DNA from: Zhenhengia yiwuensis
Lineage (GTDB): Bacteria > Bacillota > Clostridia > Lachnospirales > Cellulosilyticaceae
Direction: 5' to 3'
Assembly (NCBI RefSeq): GCF_014384995.1
Contig: NZ_JACRSY010000026.1
Span: 1 to 50,824, forward strand
Length of the DNA: 50,824 bases
In this document: positions 23,951 to 33,452 of the stretch, piece after piece
How positions within the stretch are numbered: the stretch's first letter is position 1
Layout of the letters: every line of letters starts with the position of its first letter
Made by a program: the position numbers and the translations under genes
The notes under the pieces: model-generated
What the model was told of the DNA's origin: nothing
Seen by the model: only the letters and a program-made list of their open reading frames with translations
The model's database searches: none

Positions 23951-25162
23951 TTATCTTTCTACTCTTTCATTAGATATCATTTCTTCATTATTTATAGAAA
24001 GTATCATACACACTATAGAAATAACAGATATAACAATCCAAAATAAGATAATGGATTGGTATCCTAAATATTTTATGACTATCCCAAATAATATTGATCC
24101 TACAGCTGCTCCCATATACGCAATAAAATCCATTATTCCTGATACTGAAGCTACATTATTACTTTCAACAAATCGTAATGGAAAAATAGTTAAAAAAGCT
24201 GCATTAATAACTGATACAGCTAATGCTATACAGGCAAGTAATAACGCTGCAAGCCAAATAGGTATTTGATAAGCTACTAATGGCACCAATGAACCAATAC
24301 ATACTATAAAAGCCATAGTAACTACCACTTTTTCATTCTCTCTACATCTATGATACATCCATGGAAAAATTAGGCGTCCTACCAATGTAGCAAGCGGTAT
24401 TAAAAATACATATATTACTACTTGTTTCACATCTATCCCATACATCATCATAAATAAAATAGGAATCCATAAATTAAGGTTATCTTTTATAATACCATGA
24501 GCCATATTGGGTATCAGTATTGCTCTTATTTTTTTATCTAAGAAAATTTTAAAAAATGAAATGTGTTCTCTTTTTATAATTTTACTTTGATTAACATAAG
24601 GTATAAATATCAAACTAGCAATGCCAATAATAAGCATAACAATACCTGCTACCCAAAATACTGCTTCAAATCCATTTTCTAGAACTATAGAAGATATAAG
24701 AATAGCTAACACACTTCCTACACCTATGGATGTAGATAGAATCATTGCCGCTCTAGAACGCTCTTTCTCTTTAATATATGTATAGGCTAGAATTTTTAAA
24801 AGTGGTCCCCAAATCATAGACTGAGCATAGCCATTAATGCTCCATAATAAGAAAATCATAGGTACTGATGGCCCAAACCCAATTAAAATATTACATAATG
24901 CTGCAACTATGATTCCTATGGAAAACATCCTCTTTGGGTTTACTCTATCTCCTAGATAGCCATTAATAATTTGTCCAAATGCATATGTAAAAAAGAAACA
25001 ACTACCTAATGTACCCATTTGAACGGCATTAATAAGTTCCTCCTGTTCCATAATAGGTGCTGCAATAGAAAGATTGAGTCTGCCTAGGTAAATGCTAGCA
25101 TAGGCCATCCAGCACATCCCTAATATAAATCCTCTTTTAATATTTATGCAATTCACCATCAT
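23951..25162 (-). CDS. MFS transporter, organophosphate:phosphate antiporter-like
   Basis: This 403-residue protein has about twelve membrane segments. The N-terminal half (YLGRLNLSIAAPIM, LGSCFFFTYAFGQIINGYLG, DRVNPKRM) resembles GlpT/UhpT-like organophosphate permeases of the major facilitator superfamily. AAAGGGGG directly abuts ATGATGGTG, so the second ATG (25159) or the GTG (25156) may be the true start. It is the last gene of an apparent operon with an RpiR-type regulator and a broken metallophosphoesterase. A phosphorylated sugar or alcohol is a plausible substrate but not shown. Confidence 0.83.
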   Translation of the reverse strand: MMVNCINIKRGFILGMCWMAYASIYLGRLNLSIAAPIMEQEELINAVQMGTLGSCFFFTYAFGQIINGYLGDRVNPKRMFSIGIIVAALCNILIGFGPSVPMIFLLWSINGYAQSMIWGPLLKILAYTYIKEKERSRAAMILSTSIGVGSVLAILISSIVLENGFEAVFWVAGIVMLIIGIASLIFIPYVNQSKIIKREHISFFKIFLDKKIRAILIPNMAHGIIKDNLNLWIPILFMMMYGIDVKQVVIYVFLIPLATLVGRLIFPWMYHRCRENEKVVVTMAFIVCIGSLVPLVAYQIPIWLAALLLACIALAVSVINAAFLTIFPLRFVESNNVASVSGIMDFIAYMGAAVGSILFGIVIKYLGYQSIILFWIVISVISIVCMILSINNEEMISNERVER

Positions 25163-25205
25163 CCCCCTTTAATTCACTCTCTATTATTTATTCGTTCTCA
25201 TTGGC

Positions 25206-26039
25206 TTAAAAAGCGTATGCATCATATCCAATACATTCTGATGTGCGTTCCTTAGATTTTAAAGATAATGCTACACAGATAGCATCCAGAATTGCAATAT
25301 GTGCTAAACGAGAGGAAATAGCTTCAATGGGATATCTAATCTCATCTGAATAGGCAATAAGACAAATATCTGCTTCATTACAAATAGGACTTCCTGCATT
25401 ACTTGTAATAGCGATGGTTTTTGCCCCCTTCTCCCTAGCAATCTTAAGCGTTTCCACTGTATCTATAGTTTTTCCGCAATGAGATATCCCTATAGCAACA
25501 TCTAATTCACTTAATCTAGAAGCGGAAATCCTCATAATGTGAGAATCAACAGAATAAAAAGTGTTATATCCAATTCTCATAAAACGGTAGTAGGCATCCA
25601 TAGCAATAGGCGCTGAGGTCCCCACTCCATAGAATTGAATAGATTGTGCCTCTTTTAATATACTTACCACCTTTTCAATATCAACCTTATTAATCATGGC
25701 TAAGGTATCCTGTAAGGTTTGAATGCTCGAATCAAACACTTTCTCAAACACCTTAGTATCAGTGTCTTGTTCATTAATTACAGGTGTTAATATATTCACT
25801 TGCGTAGGGTTATTTCTGACAAAATCTATTTTAAATTCCGAAAACTCTGAATAACCTAGGTTTTTACATAGTCTTACAATAGTTGATGCGGCTACATCTA
25901 CTTTCTTTGCTAGGTCTGATACAGTCATAGAAAATACCCTCTCACTATTTTCTAGAATATAATCTATAACTAGCTTTTCTTTTTTAGACAAAGTATGGTA
26001 TGCATTTTTTATTAAAGCTAAGTTTATTTTTTCATTCAT
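25206..26039 (-). CDS. MurR/RpiR-family transcriptional regulator
   Basis: This 277-residue regulator has an N-terminal helix-turn-helix (residues 1-77, VSDLAKKVDVAASTIVRLCKNLGYSEFSEFK) and a C-terminal SIS sugar-phosphate-binding domain (about 125-255, IQFYGVGTSAPIA, VAIGISHCGKTIDTVE, AKTIAITSNAGSPI). The family senses phosphosugars. It lies between the MFS transporter and the metallophosphoesterase, all on one strand with short gaps, and probably controls them. The ribosome binding site is AAAGGA. Confidence 0.9.
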   Translation of the reverse strand: MNEKINLALIKNAYHTLSKKEKLVIDYILENSERVFSMTVSDLAKKVDVAASTIVRLCKNLGYSEFSEFKIDFVRNNPTQVNILTPVINEQDTDTKVFEKVFDSSIQTLQDTLAMINKVDIEKVVSILKEAQSIQFYGVGTSAPIAMDAYYRFMRIGYNTFYSVDSHIMRISASRLSELDVAIGISHCGKTIDTVETLKIAREKGAKTIAITSNAGSPICNEADICLIAYSDEIRYPIEAISSRLAHIAILDAICVALSLKSKERTSECIGYDAYAF

Positions 26040-26080
26040 TTATATTTTCCTTTAGCACTTTATTTAGATCTTCATGATTT

Positions 26081-27009
26081 TTAAATCGTTAGCTCTAGAT
26101 CAGAAATAATAGGCGTAATAGGTGTCCCTCCCACTGTCCCACTATGACCACGTTCTTCTAGACTAGAACCTATAAAGGATGTCTTCATCCCTTTTACTTC
26201 TAATCTTCTCTTTTTACCATCTAGTGTAATAATAGCACAAAGCGGTTCCTTATAAGGAATAACATACTTTAAATAAGGATGTAATTTATGTACTTCTTCA
26301 TCATAATCTTCATTAGGTTCAAGCCGTCCATATTCGCTCCCAACCCATTCATTAGATGCACTATTAATATCAATATGATGAATGCCATCCCAACACTGAT
26401 AACTGTCTGTATGATTGTGTCCATTAATAGCCAGGCATACCTTTTTCCATCCTGCTTCCTCATTCATTCTTAGCAGGAGCTCATGGAGTTGTTTATAATT
26501 CCCACAGCCTCCACTTGTATTAGGATAGTTAAGCCTTACATGGCTTAATAAAACACACATTTTATCACTTCTACGGATAGCTGCTTCTAGCCTGCTCCTT
26601 AGAAATATATTCTCTATCATATGGATAATAATTCCCAAACGCATAATCATAGTCCCTCTCTCCATACCTATAATAATTAGTATCGAGAGCAATAAAGTGA
26701 AACTGATTATGATCAAAGGTATAATAGGTACTTTCTAAGTTATAGAATTTCTTAAATGTTTCCTTATCATTAGAATCAAAATCATGATTTCCCGCTATAA
26801 GATAATGAGGTATTTCTAAGTTATTCCACATATCCCTAATCCAGTTATTCTCCTCACATGCCCATGCAAAATCTCCTAAATTAACAATAAAATCTACTTC
26901 ATTTTGATCAGCTATCCTAATAATCTTTTCTAACCTTTTTTTGACAATCAGGCATAATATTACCATGATGTAAATCTGAGAAAACTAAAAATTTAGTTTG
27001 ATGACTCAT
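26081..27009 (-). pseudogene. Metallophosphoesterase disrupted by two frameshifts
   Basis: Three reading frames joined in order give a complete calcineurin-like phosphoesterase of about 309 residues. Its motifs are SDLHHGN (frame 1, start ATG 27009 after AGGGGAT), LGDFAW and AGNHDF (frame 2), then LLSHVRLN and NGHNHTD (frame 3). The first break lies in a run of seven T on the plus strand (26936-26942), where one extra base shifts the frame. The second lies at 26591-26592, where one extra G is seen in CAGGCTAGAA of the minus strand. No single fragment holds all metal ligands, so the enzyme should be inactive unless the breaks are sequencing errors or slippage restores the frame. It heads the RpiR/MFS operon. 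Confidence 0.85.
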
Positions 27010-27249
27010 AATATCCCCTCAATATTTATTTTTTTAAATTTATATTTATATTGATAGAATAAAATAATTTTGTAAATATTTTTCTATGATATAAAATTTT
27101 TTTCGAAAAAGTTCTTTTTCTCTTATCTAACGCTCTCTCAACTTCTAGTTGTTATCTTTACGCTTATGGCGCTATTGTTATTTCACCTATTTATTTTTAT
27201 ACTTATATGTAGAAATAGTACTATTTACTTTATAAATACGAGGTGCCTA

Positions 27250-28356
27250 ATGCAACTTAAAATTGGTGAAGTTTTTAAACAATTACGTATTGCTCATTCT
27301 ATTACACAAGAAAAACTAGCAGACTATCTTAATGTATCTGCACAATCTATCAGTAAATGGGAGAATGGATTAAGCTACCCAGATATTACTCTTATTCCAA
27401 CTATTGCTCTCTTTTTTAACGTCTCTACAGATGAGCTATTCTCTTTAAGTACCTATACACATACTCAGAAATTTACCGATTATAAAATGCAATATGATGC
27501 CTTAAAAAGAAAGGGTTCTATAAGAGAATGCATTGCTTTATGCAGAGAAATGTTTGTAGAATATCCGAGAAATTATATTGTTCTATCTGACCTAGCTGAT
27601 TCACTCATCTCCTGTTATGAAGGATTAGATGCAAATCATCAGCTTGCTGTAGATAACCATTATCTAGACGAAGCTGTTAAACTTAATGAACTTATCCTAT
27701 CTGACTGTAATGATTTAAACCTAAAACTTCATGCAACACTTATGCTTTGTAAGTATTATCCACTTGTTAATCAAAAGGATAAAGCCCTCACATTAATAGA
27801 ACAATTTTCTTCTCTCGATTCTTGTAAAGAACGCTTACTTGAAGAGGTATTAGAAGGAGAGGCGTGCATTAAGCAACAACAAACTAATTTATTAAAACTG
27901 ACTGACCTTATAGCTCAAACACTCATTCACCTTAGTTTTACTAAAGGAAAGAATATTCCCCATTTAAGTATGGATGAAAAAATAGACTTTGTACTTAGTG
28001 CTAATAAGTTATATCAACTTATCATTCCTGATGAAAACTATCTCTATTTTCATAGTAGTCTTGCTAGAAACCACCGCAGGCTTGCAGACCTTTATTTAGC
28101 TAAGCACGACCCAGAAAGCTGTTTACTCCATTTAAACCAAGCCTTCTACCATGCTAAATGTTATGATGAGCTTCCTTCTTCCTCTCATTATACCTCTCCT
28201 TTTATCAGTTTTTGTGAATTTGATAAAAATACGTATCCTAATAATGAAGAAGTAAATGAATGTGAACGCCTACGCTATATGATGACAGCACAAGGTGTAT
28301 TTGATACTCTTAACAAAGAGCCACGTTTTATTAAACTTGTAGAGAAACTTACTTAA
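27250..28356 (+). CDS. XRE-family regulator with TPR-like C-terminal region
   Basis: This 368-residue protein has an N-terminal HTH_3 DNA-binding domain (residues 5-60, LRIAHSITQEKLADYLNVSA, QSISKWENG). About 300 helical residues follow, with TPR-like repeats (CIALCREMFVEYPRNYIVLS, LILSDCNDLNLKLHATL, HLNQAFYHAKCYDEL). The arrangement resembles peptide-sensing or helical-repeat regulators common in clostridia. The ATG at 27250, after GAGGTG, starts exactly at the HTH. The upstream hydrophobic extension to 27166 lacks a ribosome binding site. It is divergent from the broken metallophosphoesterase. Its targets and effector are unknown. Confidence 0.85.
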   Translation: MQLKIGEVFKQLRIAHSITQEKLADYLNVSAQSISKWENGLSYPDITLIPTIALFFNVSTDELFSLSTYTHTQKFTDYKMQYDALKRKGSIRECIALCREMFVEYPRNYIVLSDLADSLISCYEGLDANHQLAVDNHYLDEAVKLNELILSDCNDLNLKLHATLMLCKYYPLVNQKDKALTLIEQFSSLDSCKERLLEEVLEGEACIKQQQTNLLKLTDLIAQTLIHLSFTKGKNIPHLSMDEKIDFVLSANKLYQLIIPDENYLYFHSSLARNHRRLADLYLAKHDPESCLLHLNQAFYHAKCYDELPSSSHYTSPFISFCEFDKNTYPNNEEVNECERLRYMMTAQGVFDTLNKEPRFIKLVEKLT

Positions 28357-28369
28357 GCTCTATTAAAGC

Positions 28370-28558
28370 TTATCCATAAACATACAGATACTGCTCATAC
28401 CACTCCTCGCATAACTCTTCACTTAAATAATCCGCTGCTACATAAAAAATTTCCTCTATATCATCACGCTCTGCTATCACCTTAGTCTTTCCAAAAATTT
28501 GTGCATCTTCTTCTATAGAGAAATGCCAACCTCGCCATTCTAATTCTGTTAAATACAT
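28370..28558 (-). CDS. Small acidic hypothetical protein
   Basis: This 62-residue protein is rich in Glu, Asp and Tyr (VIAERDDIEEIFYVAADY, EELCEEWYEQYLY). The ATG at 28558 is chosen because AAAGGAG (28567-28573) lies eight bases upstream and inside the longer frame. No known domain is recognised. It is convergent with the XRE gene. Confidence 0.62.
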   Translation of the reverse strand: MYLTELEWRGWHFSIEEDAQIFGKTKVIAERDDIEEIFYVAADYLSEELCEEWYEQYLYVYG

Positions 28559-28599
28559 GTTGTAGTCTCCTTTATATTTATTCATTACTCAATAACTTA

Positions 28600-28627
28600 A
28601 GACGGTAGACCAATTGGTCTACCGTCT
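28600..28627. terminator. Perfect 28-base palindrome between two minus-strand genes
   Basis: AGACGGTAGACCAA is followed at once by its reverse complement. It lies 15 bases past the cyclophilin stop. It can form a strong hairpin but has no clear T run, so termination is likely though not certain. A DNA-binding site is the alternative. Confidence 0.55.
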
Positions 28628-28642
28628 ATTATACACTCTATT

Positions 28643-29284
28643 TTATTGTCCCATCTTTACAACTTCTGGAACTGTTTCTCCATTTGTATCTACTGTAACA
28701 CTTTCTATCACAACATCTTCTAAAGGCTTATCCATAGAGTTCGTTGCTACTTTTTCAATTGCTTCTATAATCTCAATACCTGAAGTTACTTCTCCAAAAG
28801 CTGCATACTGATCATCTAAGTGTGGGCTATCTGCTGACATAATAAAGAACTGGCTGCCTGCAGAGTCTGGAGATTGACTTCTCGCCATAGAGATTACTCC
28901 CTTAGTGTGTTTTAAATCATTTTCTGTATAGCCATTAGATACAAATTCACCTGGGATGCTATAGCCTGGTCCACCTGTCCCAACCCCTTCTGGGTCTCCA
29001 CCTTGAATCATAAAGCCTTCAATAATACGGTGGAAAATAAGTCCATCATAAAAGCCACTGTTGGCTAATGTAACAAAGTTATTCACTGTATTAGGCGCTT
29101 TTTCTGGATAAAGCTCCAAGGTTACTGTGCCATAATCTTTAATGTTCATGGTTACAATAGGATGATTTTGAAGCGCTTGTACTTCCACATTTGCTGCTCC
29201 ATTACTACTTGGGCTTGCACATCCCGCCAGTAATATACTCATGCATACTATCATCATAACTAGCAGATTCTTCTTTTGTTTCAT
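28643..29284 (-). CDS. Cyclophilin-type peptidyl-prolyl isomerase lipoprotein
   Basis: This 213-residue exported PPIase assists folding of secreted proteins by proline cis-trans isomerisation. The lipoprotein signal is MKQKKNLLVMMIVCMSILLAGC, with acylated Cys22. The cyclophilin core has FHRIIEGFMIQGGDPEG, SMARSQSPDSAGSQFFI and FGEVTSGIEIIEAIE, with the catalytic Arg in FHR. It starts at 29284, where a GAGG motif lies seven bases upstream. The extra 17 residues in the longest frame are charged and unlike a signal. Monocistronic. Confidence 0.92.
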   Translation of the reverse strand: MKQKKNLLVMMIVCMSILLAGCASPSSNGAANVEVQALQNHPIVTMNIKDYGTVTLELYPEKAPNTVNNFVTLANSGFYDGLIFHRIIEGFMIQGGDPEGVGTGGPGYSIPGEFVSNGYTENDLKHTKGVISMARSQSPDSAGSQFFIMSADSPHLDDQYAAFGEVTSGIEIIEAIEKVATNSMDKPLEDVVIESVTVDTNGETVPEVVKMGQ

Positions 29285-29440
29285 AACTTTTCCTCTCATT
29301 TCTCTTTTATATTCGTTATTATATCTCTCATCCATTTTATTAACCCTTTTATAGTTATTATAACCATGTATCTTTATATTTCAAACTTATGTTTAGTAAA
29401 GTAGTGTTTTTTTCTTATAGATACCTAAGTTTTCATATAA

Positions 29441-29482
29441 AAAATCCTTGTATAGTCTATTGATATACTATACAAGGATTTT
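29441..29482 (-). terminator. Terminator of the ABC exporter/DUF454 operon
   Basis: AAAATCCTTGTATAGT (29441-29456) and ACTATACAAGGATTTT (29467-29482) form a perfect 16-bp stem just behind the DUF454 gene. On the minus strand TTTTTTATATG follows. Confidence 0.8.
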
Positions 29483-29487
29483 CTTAA

Positions 29488-29862
29488 TTACTCTTTAATT
29501 GTTCTAATTCTAAACATAAAGTAGTAAAGCTTAAGTATCATAATCGTTACGAGTGTCATTCGCATCATTAGATTATCTACTAATATACAAGGTATTAGTA
29601 TAAGTGATTCAGAAAAAGCTAATATTATGATTTTTTGCTTCATAGTCATGGCTTTTTCTTCTATAAAATCTTGTAAATGCTTTTTGTAAATCTTAGTGCC
29701 TTTAAACCACTCATTAATACGCTCTGAGCTTCTTAGAAAACAGAAAGACGTAAGTAATAAAAAAGGTGTAGTAGGCAATATGGGAAGTATAACACCTATT
29801 ACGCCTAATATTAGACTTATAAATCCAATTGTAGTATATGCAATCTTCTTGATTCCTTTCAT
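29488..29862 (-). CDS. DUF454/YbaN-family membrane protein
   Basis: This 124-residue inner-membrane protein is of the DUF454 (YbaN) family, recognised from IILGxIGVxLPxLPTTPFLLL near the N-terminus (here LILGVIGVILPILPTTPFLLLT, residues 17-38). FCFLRSSERINEWF and a pair of C-terminal hydrophobic helices follow. The biochemical role of the family is unknown. It is 19 bases behind the CydC-like ABC exporter gene and shares its terminator, so it probably belongs to the same operon. Confidence 0.87.
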   Translation of the reverse strand: MKGIKKIAYTTIGFISLILGVIGVILPILPTTPFLLLTSFCFLRSSERINEWFKGTKIYKKHLQDFIEEKAMTMKQKIIILAFSESLILIPCILVDNLMMRMTLVTIMILKLYYFMFRIRTIKE

Positions 29863-29881
29863 AGGTTACCTCCCATATTCT

Positions 29882-31555
29882 CTATGCCTCTAATATAATT
29901 TTTCTATCTTGAATCTTATATGTCTTTTCACAAATCGCTGTTGTAGATTTTCTATGTGAGATTAAAACTATAGTTTGATCCTTACTATTTTCTTTAATAG
30001 CTTTAAGAATTTCACCTTCATTTAAAGTATCCAGATTACTTGTTGGCTCATCTAAAATTAAGACTTCACTCTCTCTTAGGAATGCTCTTGCAAGTCCAAT
30101 ACGTTGTTTTTCACCTGAAGATACATTGCCCCCTAACTCTCCTACTCTTGTGTCGTAGCCCCTAGGAAGCGTCTCAATAAAATCATGGATCGAAGCCTTC
30201 TTAGCAGCAGCTATAACTTCTTCTCTCGTTGCATTAGCTTTTGCAAGTTTAATATTTTGTTCAATCGTTTCATCAAACAAATAAGTTTCTTGACTTACTA
30301 AAGTCTGAGTTTTTCTCAAACTCTTAGTCGGAATTTCTTTAATATTTCTATCTTCAATATGGATATGACCACTTGTAACATCAAAAAAGCGCATAAGTAA
30401 TTTAACGAAGGTACTTTTTCCAATACCACTCTCACCAATTAAAGCAATTTTATCGCCCTTTTTAATAGTCATCGAAACATCTTCTAATAGAACACCACTT
30501 CTATTAGGATATTCAAAGTTTACTTGATTGTAGCTAATCTCATTACTTGTAATTTGCTGATTACCTGGTACCTCATGAACTTCTGGTACTTCATCTAGTA
30601 AGTCAAAAAGCCTTTCTGCACAGGCAAAAGTCTGAAGTAGCGTATTAGATAGATTACTTAAAGCTACTACCGGTCCAAAAGATGCTGCCAAAATAACAAT
30701 AGCAATTAGGTACTGTGCAAAGTTTACAGCCCCACTTTCGTATAACCCACTTCCTACAAATACAGTAGTTAAAATAGCGAGCATAACCATTAAATCTGAA
30801 AGCGCTCTTACAAGCCCCTCATGCCCTTTAATCTTTGCTTGACTCTTATTTAACTCTTCAGAACTGTGGTTAACAGCCTTTAAACGTGCCTCACTATTAT
30901 TAAATAATAAAATTTCTTTTAGTCCTCTTAAAGAGTCAAGTATGTAACTGTTAGTCTTAGCAAAAGTCTGCCTATAACTTACACCTGCTGCTTTTCCATA
31001 GATTGAAGAAGCATAAGGAATAATAAGCCCTACAGCAATAAAGAATAAACCACCGATTAAACCGAAAGATGGATGTATTCTAAAAAGAATATAGGTGATA
31101 ATACTGTTCGTAATAATAGCAATGCAGATTGGTGCTATAGTATGAGCATAGAAAACTTCTAAAAGCTCAATATCTGATGTTACCATTGAAATAAGATTTC
31201 CTTTTTCTTTACCCTCTAACTTAGCAGGTGCCAGTTTTCTAAGAGCAGTAAAAATCTTATCTCTTAATATAGCTAATATTTTAAAGGCAATATAGTGACC
31301 TGATAACTGCTCCATATATCTTAAAAGCCCTCTTAATACAGCACATACCCCCATTACAATAAGAGCCCCTTTAAAACTTATAAAAGTAATTTCTCCTATA
31401 AAAGCTCCTATAGCAACTGCACCAAAAACAGTAATAGCTATAGCGGCTAAGAAACCTAGTACACCCATACTAATGGTAATCATCATAACAGGTGTTAAAG
31501 TACTTAGTTCAAGGATTAACCTTCTCATAATGCTTAAACCTGATAGGCGTTTCAT
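29882..31555 (-). CDS. ABC exporter half-transporter, CydC-like
   Basis: This 557-residue fused transporter has six membrane helices in residues 1-305 and one nucleotide-binding domain after that. Walker A is GESGIGKST, the signature is NVSSGEKQR, Walker B is VLILDEPTS and the switch His is in LISHRKS. It resembles CydC of the CydDC heterodimer, which exports cysteine and glutathione in other bacteria. No cytochrome bd genes lie nearby, so that function is unproven. It starts one base after the partner gene stop, with GGAGGTGA in front. Confidence 0.87.
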   Translation of the reverse strand: MKRLSGLSIMRRLILELSTLTPVMMITISMGVLGFLAAIAITVFGAVAIGAFIGEITFISFKGALIVMGVCAVLRGLLRYMEQLSGHYIAFKILAILRDKIFTALRKLAPAKLEGKEKGNLISMVTSDIELLEVFYAHTIAPICIAIITNSIITYILFRIHPSFGLIGGLFFIAVGLIIPYASSIYGKAAGVSYRQTFAKTNSYILDSLRGLKEILLFNNSEARLKAVNHSSEELNKSQAKIKGHEGLVRALSDLMVMLAILTTVFVGSGLYESGAVNFAQYLIAIVILAASFGPVVALSNLSNTLLQTFACAERLFDLLDEVPEVHEVPGNQQITSNEISYNQVNFEYPNRSGVLLEDVSMTIKKGDKIALIGESGIGKSTFVKLLMRFFDVTSGHIHIEDRNIKEIPTKSLRKTQTLVSQETYLFDETIEQNIKLAKANATREEVIAAAKKASIHDFIETLPRGYDTRVGELGGNVSSGEKQRIGLARAFLRESEVLILDEPTSNLDTLNEGEILKAIKENSKDQTIVLISHRKSTTAICEKTYKIQDRKIILEA

Positions 31556-31556
31556 A

Positions 31557-33284
31557 CTAAATCACCTCCCTAATTGTTTCTAATTCATTTTGTTTCTCTA
31601 CCATGCTATAATAAACTTGTTTTGCTCTATAAAGCTCATCGTGTGTTCCTTGTTCTACTACTTGTCCTTCTTTCATTACATAAATCTTCTTAGCCTCTCT
31701 TACATTAGCTAAACGGTGTGAAATAACAATAATAGTCTTTTCTTTAGCAAGTTCATAGATAACTTCCCAAATCGCTTCTTCACTTTCTACATCAATATTA
31801 GAAGTCGCTTCATCAAAGATCATAACTTCTCTATCAGCTAATATAGCCCTTGCTAAAGCTAATCTTTGTTTTTGCCCTCCTGATAGAAGTCCTCCACCTT
31901 CACCAACTAGTGTATCAATGCCTTGCGCTAGTCCTTCCACAAATTTCATCAGTTTTGTACGCTCTAAGGCATTTTTAACATCTAAGTCTGTAGCTTTCGG
32001 ATTACCCATAAGTAGATTATCTTTTATGGATCCATTGAAAATATAGCTATTTGTTGAAACTAAATTCATTTGTTCATAAAGTGATGCATAGCTTATATCA
32101 GACAGCTTGCTCTCTCCCCAATAAATACAACCTTTTTGCACATCATAACTTCTTAGTAGCAAAGAAGCTACAGTACTTTTACCACTGCCACTCTCTCCTA
32201 CGATAGCTGTAAGTCCTCCCGGTGTAATTTCCATATTGACTTGTTTTAAAATCTGTCTTCCTTTTTCATAGCTAAAATCTACATTTTCTAATACAATAGG
32301 ATTTTCTTTTAACCTAGTCTCTTTTTTACCATCTATACGCTCTTCACTGTCTAATACCTTAAAAATTCTATCTGATGCTGTCATACCATTCATAGCAATA
32401 TGGAAGTAAGAACCTAATAAACGCATTGGGATGAAAAATTCTGCTGAAAGTAAAATAATTACAAGTAGGTCACCCACTAAAATCTCACCTCTTGAAAACT
32501 GCATAAGCGCAATGATCGTTCCTGCTGCTGCACCTCCAAAAGCTACTAAATCCATAATATTAATAGAGTTAAGCTGCATACTAAGGACTTTCATAGTCAT
32601 AACCCTAAAGTTTTCAGCTTCTTCATTCATCTTCTGATGGTACTGTTCATCTTGATCAAAAACTTTAAGTATTGTAAGGCCTTGTAAGTTTTCTAAGAAT
32701 GTCCCACCTAAGTTTGCATAGCTATTCCAGTATTTCTTTAAAATACGCTTAGCAAATTTCATAATCGCAATAATAGATACAGGTATAAGTGGTACACAAA
32801 TAAGTAGTACTGTCGCTGCCTTCCATGAAATGGTCATAACCACTACAAACAGCGTAATAGGTGCAAGTAAAGCATAAATAAGCTGAGGTAAATACCTACC
32901 AAAATAAATCTCTAACTGCTCAACACCTTCTACCATTACCTGTACAAGTGAAGCTGTACTTTCTACTTGCCCATATCCTATTCCAAGCTTTAAAAGCTTT
33001 TTATATACACTCTCTCTTAACTTTGTTTTTGTGTGCTCTGAAGCAAGTGCTGAAAACTTTCCATATAATAAATTGCTTGTAAAACGTATTGCCAATAAAC
33101 CTATTAAGTAAAGCATACTGGCTCCTTTTATAGGTGTTCTATGTAAAATACTATTAATAAAATCTCCTACAAACAGGATAATCATAATATTACATAATAG
33201 CGCTATCCAATTCATAAGCACTGTAAGGCCAATAAATTTTTTACTTTCCTCACATAGGCTTATAAGCCTTTTGTTAATCATCAT
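31557..33284 (-). CDS. ABC exporter half-transporter, CydD-like
   Basis: This 575-residue protein has an ABC membrane domain (six helices, residues 1-310) followed by a complete ATPase: Walker A GESGSGKST, signature LLSGGQKQR, Walker B VMIFDEATS, switch His in VISHRLA. With the adjacent CydC-like gene it should form a heterodimeric exporter. The catalytic Glu and His are present here, so this half may hold the competent site. The promoter region 33285-33400 is AT-rich without a clear operator. Confidence 0.87.
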   Translation of the reverse strand: MMINKRLISLCEESKKFIGLTVLMNWIALLCNIMIILFVGDFINSILHRTPIKGASMLYLIGLLAIRFTSNLLYGKFSALASEHTKTKLRESVYKKLLKLGIGYGQVESTASLVQVMVEGVEQLEIYFGRYLPQLIYALLAPITLFVVVMTISWKAATVLLICVPLIPVSIIAIMKFAKRILKKYWNSYANLGGTFLENLQGLTILKVFDQDEQYHQKMNEEAENFRVMTMKVLSMQLNSINIMDLVAFGGAAAGTIIALMQFSRGEILVGDLLVIILLSAEFFIPMRLLGSYFHIAMNGMTASDRIFKVLDSEERIDGKKETRLKENPIVLENVDFSYEKGRQILKQVNMEITPGGLTAIVGESGSGKSTVASLLLRSYDVQKGCIYWGESKLSDISYASLYEQMNLVSTNSYIFNGSIKDNLLMGNPKATDLDVKNALERTKLMKFVEGLAQGIDTLVGEGGGLLSGGQKQRLALARAILADREVMIFDEATSNIDVESEEAIWEVIYELAKEKTIIVISHRLANVREAKKIYVMKEGQVVEQGTHDELYRAKQVYYSMVEKQNELETIREVI

Positions 33285-33401
33285 ACTATTGTCCCTCTTT
33301 CTTTTTTGATAATGAATATCACTAACATTAAATATAATATCTCATTTTTGTTTTGTCAAGCATCTCACATTGCGTTATGTATTACTTTTTCTACTTAACA
33401 T

Positions 33402-33443
33402 GCAAAAAAGCACTCTCATTTTTAAAATGAGAGTGCTTTTTTG
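33402..33443 (-). terminator. Terminator of the DegV-family gene
   Basis: GCAAAAAAGCACTCTCATTT is followed by its inverted copy, closing on a 2-4 base loop and ending in TTTTTTGC. The stem is 18-20 bp and works on both strands. Confidence 0.8.
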
Positions 33444-33452
33444 CTACTTCTA

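Noticed and set aside
28600..28627. Operator for the cyclophilin or acidic small protein gene
   Set aside because: The palindrome lies behind the cyclophilin gene and upstream of the small gene, but no regulator or second copy is seen; a terminator reading is simpler.
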